In this document: positions 36,335-42,466 of the stretch, piece by piece
Position numbering within the stretch: position 1 is the stretch's first letter
Layout of the letters: each line of letters starts with the position of its first letter
From: DASSBG01 sp035699085
GTDB taxonomy: Bacteria > Pseudomonadota > Gammaproteobacteria > Xanthomonadales > Rhodanobacteraceae
Assembly: GCA_035699085.1 (NCBI GenBank)
Contig: DASSBG010000034.1
Location: 1 to 45,052, forward strand
Direction: 5' to 3'
Length of the DNA: 45,052 bases
Notes under the pieces: model-generated
The model's input: only the letters and a program-made list of their open reading frames with translations
What the model was told of the DNA's origin: nothing
The model's database searches: none
Translations under genes and position numbers: made by a program

Positions 36335-37162
36335 TCAGCCGGAGGCACCCTTGGTCGACATGCGGTCGACCAGGCGCAGCACCACCGCGCCGCCCGGCAC
36401 GATGGCATTGGCGATCTCGCCGCCAACGTCGAACAGCGCCTCGCGCGACCCCAGCTTCTTGACCATGCCGCCGAGCAGGTCGCCCTCGCGGTTGACGCGA
36501 CCGGTGAGGCCGTCGATCTCCAGCACCCCGTGCTTGTCGCGCCACAGGTAGTCGAAGGCGTAGACCGGCCGGTACAGCAGCGTCATCGACTCGACCTCGA
36601 GCAGGTCCTCGTTGATCTCGTCGGCGTCGATCGGCGTCATCAGGTGCGCCTTCACCTGCTGCAGCACGTAGGACGCGGTCACCGTCGGCATGATGTATTG
36701 CGGCTTGTCGCCGCGGTCGAGGTCGCCGTAGGCGTATTTGCTGGCGTACTCCGACAGTTGCCGGGTGGCGTTCTTGTCGCCGGACTCGCGCTGCAGGCCG
36801 TCATGGAATTCCGACACCGCCACCTGGCGCCGGCATTGCTCCATCGCCGAGAGCACCAGTTCGCGCCTGGAATCCAGGGCAAAACTCTGGCCGCACAGAT
36901 CGACCGTTTGCGCATGGGGGTTGGCGGCCGGCACGTGGTAGGTCACGCCCTTGCTGAAGGTGGTGCGGCGCACGGCCTTGACGTTCCAGAACGGCTCGTA
37001 GCGCTTTTCCGTCGAGTGCAGCGCGATGTCGGCATCCTTGGGCCGGTCCCAGACCTTGACCCGCGCCAGCATGCCGAACGCCTGGCTCTTTTCTTTCTCC
37101 GCCTGCGCGCGGGCCGATGTCTCGTTGTAGACATCCTCGAAGACGCAGATTTTCTCGTCCAT
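36335..37162 (-). CDS. Uncharacterised cytoplasmic protein, 275 aa
   Basis: I do not recognise this protein. It starts MDEKICVFEDVYNETSARAQ, without a signal peptide, and is mixed alpha/beta and charged. Notable pieces are FWNVKAVRRTTFSKGVTYHV, a possible beta-rich centre, and a conserved-looking segment AHLMTPIDADEINEDLLEVE followed by LLYRPVYAFDYLW, then a C-terminal hydrophobic stretch IANAIVPGGAVVLRLVDRM. Two cysteines (LCGQSF and EQCRRQ) are about 20 residues apart. Codon usage is normal for the window, so it is likely real. A period-7 microsatellite lies 80 bases upstream. Confidence 0.75.
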   Translation of the reverse strand: MDEKICVFEDVYNETSARAQAEKEKSQAFGMLARVKVWDRPKDADIALHSTEKRYEPFWNVKAVRRTTFSKGVTYHVPAANPHAQTVDLCGQSFALDSRRELVLSAMEQCRRQVAVSEFHDGLQRESGDKNATRQLSEYASKYAYGDLDRGDKPQYIMPTVTASYVLQQVKAHLMTPIDADEINEDLLEVESMTLLYRPVYAFDYLWRDKHGVLEIDGLTGRVNREGDLLGGMVKKLGSREALFDVGGEIANAIVPGGAVVLRLVDRMSTKGASG

Positions 37163-37244
37163 GCGGACGCTCCCTCCTCAGGTCGGCCCATGGTGCGCCG
37201 GGCGCGGGGTGGATTCAAGCGGGCGCGGGCGGCGCGCGGCGCGC

Positions 37245-37300
37245 GGGACCCGGGACCGGGGACCCGGGACCCGGGACCCGGGACCGGGGACCGGGGACCG
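37245..37300. repeat. Period-7 tandem repeat, 8 units (GGGACCC/GGGACCG)
   Basis: Eight 7-bp units run from 37245 to 37300, alternating GGGACCC and GGGACCG. They are followed by GGAAAAGCGCGGA, which also follows the GGGTCCC array at 6641-6668 when that array is read on its other strand, so the two loci are copies of a longer element. The surrounding gap 37163-37448 contains no gene. Confidence 0.85.
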
Positions 37301-37429
37301 GGAAAAGCGCGGATCGAGCGGCCCGGGCTTCGGCGACGTCCGCGCCGCGCGCCGCATCGGTGGCGGGCAACACTTGGCAATACCCGGCCGGACGGGGTTT
37401 GATCCGCCGGCGGTGGCGGTCACCGTGGC

Positions 37430-37448
37430 GGCGGGTTGAAAACCCGCC
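37430..37448. repeat. GGCGGGTT hairpin (REP family), supplies a stop codon
   Basis: GGCGGGTT (37430-37437) and AACCCGCC (37441-37448) form an 8-bp stem immediately after the TAG stop of the 37449-38171 gene. On the minus strand the element reads TAGGGCGGGTTTTCAACCC, with the stop codon as its first triplet. It probably ends transcription of that gene. Confidence 0.75.
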
Positions 37449-38171
37449 CTACAGTTTCGGCCAGCGCGCCGGGTCGAAGCCGGAGACCTCGAATTTCAGG
37501 GTTTCGCTGGCGCCGTCGCGCGGCTGCACGGTGATCTCGATGACCTTGGCCTTCTCCAGCGCCGCGATGAAACGTTTGTCATGCTGGATGAAGATGGCCG
37601 GGTCGTGGGTCTGCGGCCGGAATGCATCCAGCTTGCGCGGCTCGCCGTCAAAGCGTGCCTGCAACGTGCAGTGGCCCTTGCAGACGAAGCCCTTGCCACC
37701 GTGATCGTAAAGATAGACGCTCTGGCCCCAGTCCGAGTGGCGGCGCAACACCAGCTCGATGTGGTCGCGGGCGCTGGCCGGCTGGCTGGGCTTGAGCGAA
37801 GCCGTGTGCTGGGTGCCGCCGGACTGCTCGCCGCTCTGGTACAGCCAGAGCCCGGCCAGCCGCCGGGTTTCGTTGATGGCCGCGGCGCGCTTCTGCGTGT
37901 CGGCCAGGGTGCGCTGGATTTCCTTCGCCGCCGCACTGCCCGGATGGCGCTTGACCACCCCCTCGCCGATCGGCGCGGCCAGCGCGTAGCTGCCCTTGGC
38001 GCGCAGGTCGTTGTAGAGCTTGAGGCTTTGCCGGGCACGCGCGTTGACCGGCGCGGCGGCGCTGGTGCCGTTGGCGCCGCCGCTGTCACCGCCACCACCC
38101 GAGGAAGAACAGGCGCCGAGTGCGGCGGCCAACACGGCGGCGGCACAGATCGGAAGCAGGCGTGCATGCAT
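37449..38171 (-). CDS. Lipoprotein of unknown function
   Basis: The 240-aa protein begins MHARLLPICAAAVLAAALGAC (lipobox LGAC), then a Ser/Gly-rich linker. Residues about 45-110 are helical (LKLYNDLRAKGSYALAAPIG, KEIQRTLADTQKRAAAINET), reminiscent of a helical-repeat scaffold. The C-terminal half is beta-rich, with ARDHIELVLRRHSDWGQSVY, a cysteine pair FVCKGHC, and a segment FDGEPRKLDAFRPQTHDPAI. I do not assign a family. The start follows a weak site; the frame is open further upstream in repeat DNA, which I exclude. Confidence 0.8.
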   Translation of the reverse strand: MHARLLPICAAAVLAAALGACSSSGGGGDSGGANGTSAAAPVNARARQSLKLYNDLRAKGSYALAAPIGEGVVKRHPGSAAAKEIQRTLADTQKRAAAINETRRLAGLWLYQSGEQSGGTQHTASLKPSQPASARDHIELVLRRHSDWGQSVYLYDHGGKGFVCKGHCTLQARFDGEPRKLDAFRPQTHDPAIFIQHDKRFIAALEKAKVIEITVQPRDGASETLKFEVSGFDPARWPKL

Positions 38172-38606
38172 CGGTTTCTCCCGTGGCTCGGCTGAGGACA
38201 GGATAGTACCGGAGGGCCGGGGACTCGGGACGCGGCCCGGGCGGGGACCCGGGACCCGGTCGAGCGGGTGATCGACGATCTGCCGCCGCACCAGACAAGA
38301 TTCTGGATCTGCCTTGCGGCAGTCCCTTCCAAGGCCCGTCATTCCGGAGCCGCGCGCAGCACCTGCCAAGGCCCGTCATTCCGGAGCCGCGCGCAGCACC
38401 TGCCAAGGCCCGTCATTCCGGAGCCGCGCGAAGCGCGGAATCCGGAATCTTCTTGACGGTTGCGACACACCAAACAAGATTCCGGATCTGCCTTGCAGCA
38501 GTCCGGAATGATGGTGGTGGGCGCGCCGCATGCAGGGCGGGTTTCAGCCCCGCCGATGCCGGCCGGGAACGGGCAGCCGGAAACCTGCGGCGGGTTGAAA
38601 CCCGCC
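38172..38606. repeat. Repeat-rich intergenic region with 37-bp tandem repeat
   Basis: This 435-base gap has no gene. It contains GGGACCC-type units at about 38216-38262. A 37-bp tandem repeat beginning CCAAGGCCCGTCATTCCGGA starts at 38329, 38366 and 38403 (third copy diverges after 38431). This tandem is flanked by two near-identical 35-bp direct repeats at 38291-38325 and 38470-38504 (core TTCCGGATCTGCCTTG). A GGCGGGTTTC/GCCCCGCC hairpin lies at about 38534-38551 and a second hairpin of that family at 38589-38606. Confidence 0.8.
38589..38606. repeat. GGCGGGTT hairpin (REP family) at the zapE stop
   Basis: GGCGGGTT (38589-38596) pairs with AACCCGCC (38599-38606). On the minus strand it reads TAGGGCGGGTTTCAACCCGC, and the leading TAG (38609-38607) is the zapE stop codon. 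It belongs to the same family as 37430-37448. Confidence 0.75.
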
Positions 38607-39722
38607 CTACGCTTCGCGGCGCGGCGCCTCCAGGTACTCGCGGCTCTGCATCTGGACCAGGCGCGATTCCGCCCGGTCGAATTCGCCGCGCAGGCGCGTT
38701 CCGTCGTACAGGCCGAGGATCGGCGCCGCCGCCGACAGCACCAGCTTGGCGCGGCGGTCGTAGAACTCGTCGACCAGCTGCACGAACCGCCGCGCCGGAT
38801 CGCGCGCGTCGTCGTCGAAGCGTGGCACGCGGCTGACGATCACTGCATCAAAGCGCCGCGCCAACTCGATGTAGTCGGCGACCGAGCGCGGCCCCTCGCA
38901 CAGCGCCGCAAAATCAAACCACGCCATGTTGCCCGCGCGCCGGCGCACGGCGATGTCGCGGCCGTGGATCTGCAGCACGCCGCCGCCTTCCACCTCGCCG
39001 GTGGCATAGGCCTCGAAGATCGACGCCAGCACCTGCTCGGCCTCGGCGTCGGCCGGCGCCTGGTAGACCGGCGCCTCGCGCAGCGCCCGCCGCCGCCAGT
39101 CGTGCGGCGACTCCAGCCGCAGCACGCGGCAATGCCGCTCGATCGACGCGATGGCCGGCAGGAACCGCGCCCGCTGCAGGCCGCCGCGATAGAGTTCGCC
39201 CGGCGCGGTGTTCGAGGTCGTCACCAGCACCACGCCGCGCTCGAACAGCCCGCGCAGCAGACCGGCCAGGATCATGGCGTCGCCGATGTCGCCGACGATG
39301 AACTCGTCCAGGCACAGCAGCCGCACGCGCGCCGCGTAATCCTCCGCCACCTGCGCCAGCGGATCCTCGCGCTCGCCCAGCGCGCGCAAGGCCTCGTGCA
39401 CGCCCGCCATGAAGCGGTGGAAATGCTGGCGCATCACCACCTCGGACGGCAGCCCCGCCACCAGCAGATCCATCAGGAAGGTCTTGCCGCGGCCGACGTC
39501 GCCCCACAGGTAGAGGCCGCAATGCGGCGCAGCGGTGTCGTGCCTGACCGGCGGCAGGTGCAGCCAGTGGCGCCAGCGCGGCGCGCGGACCGGCGCCGAC
39601 AGCAGGCGGTGCAGGCGATCCAGCTCGGCCAGTGCGCGGTGCTGCGCCGGGTCGTCCTGCCAGCGATGCGCAGCCACCCCGGCGCGGTAGCGCGCGCCGG
39701 GCAACGCCGGGTCAACGGTCAT
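38607..39722 (-). CDS. zapE: Cell division protein ZapE (AFG1-like ATPase)
   Basis: ZapE is a peripheral AFG1/LACE1-type P-loop ATPase that destabilises FtsZ polymers during constriction in E. coli. The 371-aa protein has Walker A in LWGDVGRGKTFLMD, Walker B in LLCLDEFIVGDIGDAM, the arginine-finger region GLFERGVVLVTTSNTAP, and the C-terminal VQLVDEFYDRRAKLVLSA typical of the family. The ATG overlaps the upstream hydrolase stop (ATGA). A longer open frame upstream lies across the hydrolase gene and is rejected. The stop codon is supplied by a repeat. Confidence 0.94.
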   Translation of the reverse strand: MTVDPALPGARYRAGVAAHRWQDDPAQHRALAELDRLHRLLSAPVRAPRWRHWLHLPPVRHDTAAPHCGLYLWGDVGRGKTFLMDLLVAGLPSEVVMRQHFHRFMAGVHEALRALGEREDPLAQVAEDYAARVRLLCLDEFIVGDIGDAMILAGLLRGLFERGVVLVTTSNTAPGELYRGGLQRARFLPAIASIERHCRVLRLESPHDWRRRALREAPVYQAPADAEAEQVLASIFEAYATGEVEGGGVLQIHGRDIAVRRRAGNMAWFDFAALCEGPRSVADYIELARRFDAVIVSRVPRFDDDARDPARRFVQLVDEFYDRRAKLVLSAAAPILGLYDGTRLRGEFDRAESRLVQMQSREYLEAPRREA

Positions 39723-40426
39723 TCGCGGTTGGCGGCAGTCGGCGGCGTCACCAGCGGCGGCCATTTGCCGACCGCGTTCTTGACCGCGCCGCGCAAGTCC
39801 ATCAGGCGGCGGTGGAAGAAGTGCCCGGTTTCCGGCATGCGCACCACCGTCGGCTTGTGCGCCAGGCCCTCGACCCAGTCGAACACGGCCTGCGGGTCGA
39901 CCACCTCGTCCTCCTCGCCCTGCACCAGCAGCCAGGGGCAGTCCGGCAGTTCGTAGTCGCCGAATTCGCGCCGGCCCACCGGCGGCGCCACGGTGATCAA
40001 GGCGTCGGCCTCCAGCGGTACCGCCGAGCGCAGCGCGATGTAGGCGCCGAAGGAGAAGCCGGCCAGCCAAAGCGCATCGTCCGGCCGCTGCGAGCGCGCC
40101 CAGGCGGCCACCGCGGCCAGGTCATCGGCTTCGCCATCGCCACCGCCGAAGCTGCCCGTCGAACCGCCCACGCCACGAAAATTGAAGCGCAGCGTCGCCA
40201 GCCCCGACTCGCGCAGCGCGCGTTCGAGCATCGTCACCACCTTGTTGCGCATGGTGCCACCCTGCTCGGGGTTGGGATGACAGATCACCGCCAGCGCCGG
40301 CCGCGCGCGCGCCGGCTCCGGCACGTCGGCGCACACCTCCAGCGTGCCCGCGGGACCGGGCAGCGCGAAACTGACGTTCGAATCCGGGAACGCATCCGGC
40401 GCAGGCGGCAAGTCACGGTCAGTCAT
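39719..40426 (-). CDS. Alpha/beta hydrolase (dienelactone-hydrolase-like)
   Basis: The 235-aa protein starts MTDRDLPPAPDAFP and has CHPNPEQGGTMRNKVV, the signature of a bacterial alpha/beta-hydrolase family often annotated as OsmC- or CocE-related. The nucleophile elbow is LAGFSFGAYIAL, the acid is likely Asp in VQGEEDEVVDP, and the His is in PETGHFFH, so the triad is complete. The substrate is unknown. It is coupled to zapE by an ATGA overlap. Confidence 0.9.
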   Translation of the reverse strand: MTDRDLPPAPDAFPDSNVSFALPGPAGTLEVCADVPEPARARPALAVICHPNPEQGGTMRNKVVTMLERALRESGLATLRFNFRGVGGSTGSFGGGDGEADDLAAVAAWARSQRPDDALWLAGFSFGAYIALRSAVPLEADALITVAPPVGRREFGDYELPDCPWLLVQGEEDEVVDPQAVFDWVEGLAHKPTVVRMPETGHFFHRRLMDLRGAVKNAVGKWPPLVTPPTAANRE

Positions 40427-40780
40427 GCCGCGATGATACCGCGCCACCCGCCCCCGCGCCTGTAGGCGCCGCCAGCGCAGCGCCCCCGCCGTTGCGATAC
40501 CGTGGCCTCGCGGCAGGAACGCCCCAAATTCGGTACACCGCGGGCTCCTCGGCCTTGCCCAGCGCGTTACCGGCCAATACACTGGCGCCAAGCCCTTGTG
40601 CCGCCTGAACCACCTTACCCAATTGCAGGGGACCGGTCGTAGGTTGGCCAAGGGCTTCGCCGTTTTGGGTTTCGCGCTACCCTTGGCTTGCCTCGGGTTG
40701 CCAGGCCCCCCGCCGCAATTCAGCGCGGCGGCTGTGCCTACCTGGCAGCTCGCGGCATCTACTGGTGTAGCGCGCCGCAG

Positions 40781-40812
40781 GTCGGGTCAGCGCTGCAGGC
40801 GCGTAACCCGAC
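40781..40812. repeat. GTCGGGT/ACCCGAC REP-like inverted repeat
   Basis: GTCGGGT (40781-40787) and ACCCGAC (40806-40812) enclose 18 bases with CGCTGCAGGCGCG. The arrangement is that of the widely dispersed GTCGGGTTACGC type repeat. It is the third REP-like family seen in the window. Confidence 0.6.
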
Positions 40813-40881
40813 GCTCGGCCGACGCGAGGCCGTATCGTTTTGAAGCCGGTGAAGCGGCGAGCTGTGTCACCCGCTCCCTTC

Positions 40882-40923
40882 GTGCTGGCAGTGCCGATCA
40901 TCGTGCCAGCACCGGCCCTTTTT
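40882..40923 (+). terminator. Plus-oriented intrinsic-terminator-like hairpin
   Basis: GTGCTGGCA (40882-40890) and TGCCAGCAC (40904-40912) form a perfect 9-bp stem with a 13-base loop, followed by CGGCCCTTTTTG. It looks like an intrinsic terminator for plus-strand transcription, yet no plus-strand gene precedes it. It may be a remnant of mobile DNA together with the adjoining relic gene. Confidence 0.6.
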
Positions 40924-40929
40924 GTTCGC

Positions 40930-42400
40930 GGCCGCCGCGCCACCGATGTTGGCTGCGGCTGAGAAGCGCGCCGTCAGCCACTGCGGCAGCGAGGCCGACT
41001 GGCTGTAAAACGACGTACCAGTCCGCGCGGTTGGCCAACTGCGAGTCGGTCGGCTCCATGATCCAGACATGCCGCGATCGAACTTGGGCAGCAGGGTGTC
41101 GGCGCGCAGTCTTTTCGCTGACGCCGGCTTTGCGCGGTCAGCACTTCGCCGACGAAGGTCCCAAGCGGCGCCCAGCACCTGCTCGATGCGGTCGACGTTT
41201 ACGGCCGGCAGGCTGAACTGCGATGCGCCGTCGATCTTGCCTTCCAGCGCGTCGCGCCGTAGGCTGGTGATGGCTCCGGTGCTGCCGGTCTGCGCAGCTT
41301 CGCTGGTCGATGCACCGGTCTTGAACGGTTGCCGGAGCTGACCCGTTGCATCTTCCCCCGGCTTTGGGTGCCGGTCAGGTTGATGCTCCGAGCCTTCGCT
41401 TTCGTGGACGAAGTAGATGTCGGGGCGGCCGGCATGCTGAACTGCGATGCGCCGTCCATCTTGCCTTCCAGCGCATCGCGCCGCGCAGCATCTTCGGTGC
41501 TGGTCGATGCACCGGTCGAGAACGCCGCTCGGAGCTTCTCTTTCAATGCCACTTCGTGAAGATGGAACCGCTGGCCATCTGCGCTGCGGCGGATCACGAC
41601 GGCACCCAAGGTAATCCTTGGCTCCCATTCGGAACGGTGCCGCAATCACGTAACGATCTTCGTTTTTGCCGCCGTAGTGCGTTTGGACGTCGGCGGCCCT
41701 CCCGAATGATGTCTGGAACCGCCGCGAACGCGTCGATTTTGTCGCCGCCGACTCCGTGAGCGATGGATGCCTTGATCCCGGAGCGCTTGATATCCACGTC
41801 GCCCAACTGGCTATGGGTGACCATGCGCACATCATTTTTCACGTAATAGCCCATCACGCGATCGCTGATCGTGCCCCCATCCTTCGGAAACAGCGGGGCG
41901 TGCCGCTTGAACTCCTGCAGCATCCGAGTAACATCGGGGCTGAAGCTCGCCTGCAGGGGCGGCCGATCTGATTCGGTGCCCCGCTCCCCACCGGTTTCCG
42001 GTGTCAACAGCGCGGGCTTCGCTACGTCCACCGCCTCCACACTGTAGAGCGGTTCGGAGTAGAGCGGGTTCGGATTGCTCGGTGACGTGGTTTCCTGGAC
42101 CGTCATCTTCACGGCCAACACGTTGCCGGCCGCGTCAAGCATTGGCGCGACAACGCGGTGGATGGCCGCGATGGTCGGCTCGCCCTTGGCGTCAGGATGC
42201 GTTTCGTCGAGCATGCCGATGCGATAGAGCACATCCAGGTTGGCGACGGCTTTGGCGTGCGCCAGGCCACTCACCGATTTGGATGCGGCGTTTTCGCTCA
42301 GCATCTTGCCCAGCGTGGTGTTTGACACCGTCGCTGCCGGCAGCCCGTGGTCATGCTCGATCGGTTGGCCAATGAACCGGCGTGCTGACGGTACAGCCTA
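40930..42400 (-). pseudogene. Frameshifted relic of a phage/ICE polyvalent protein with nuclease-like domain
   Basis: Minus-strand coding similarity continues through several frames. From 42400 to about 41698 it reads TTLGKMLSENAASKSVSGLA and later DIKRSGIKASIAHGVGG, KIDAFAAVPDIIREG. It then shifts to another frame (about 41700-41605: THYGGKNEDRYVIAAPFRMG, DYLG) and to a third (about 41620-41410: GAVVIRRSADGQRFHLHEVA, KEKLRAAFSTGAS). Joined, these resemble the Barnase/EndoU/ColicinE5-RelE-like domain found in large polyvalent proteins of phages and integrative elements. The module RRDALEGK-DGASQFS-PA appears twice (near 41470 and 41240), showing internal duplication. A stop codon near 42400 cuts the frame at the CRISPR side. 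No intact product is possible unless the shifts are sequencing errors. Confidence 0.65.
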
Positions 42401-42466
42401 ATATTTTCTCGTACCGCGCAAACTGGTCGATGGCCGCGGCTTTGGAGCCGCGGAATCCGCGGCGAC

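Larger units (their letters stand above)
40427..40930. other. Gene-poor interval with REP-like repeat
   Basis: About 500 bases here lack a credible gene. A short minus-strand open frame (to about 40622, with AQGLGASVLAGNAL) may be a relic of a former coding region, but is too short to classify. A GTCGGGT...ACCCGAC inverted repeat lies at 40781-40812, matching a repeat common near genes in related genomes. A plus-oriented hairpin with a T-tract lies at 40882-40923. Confidence 0.5.

Noticed and set aside
40596..41216. A 206-codon plus-strand open frame with a hydrophobic N-terminus
   Set aside because: It crosses a REP-like repeat, a terminator hairpin and the opposite-strand relic gene. Amino acid composition is Arg/Ser/Ala-rich without domain motifs.
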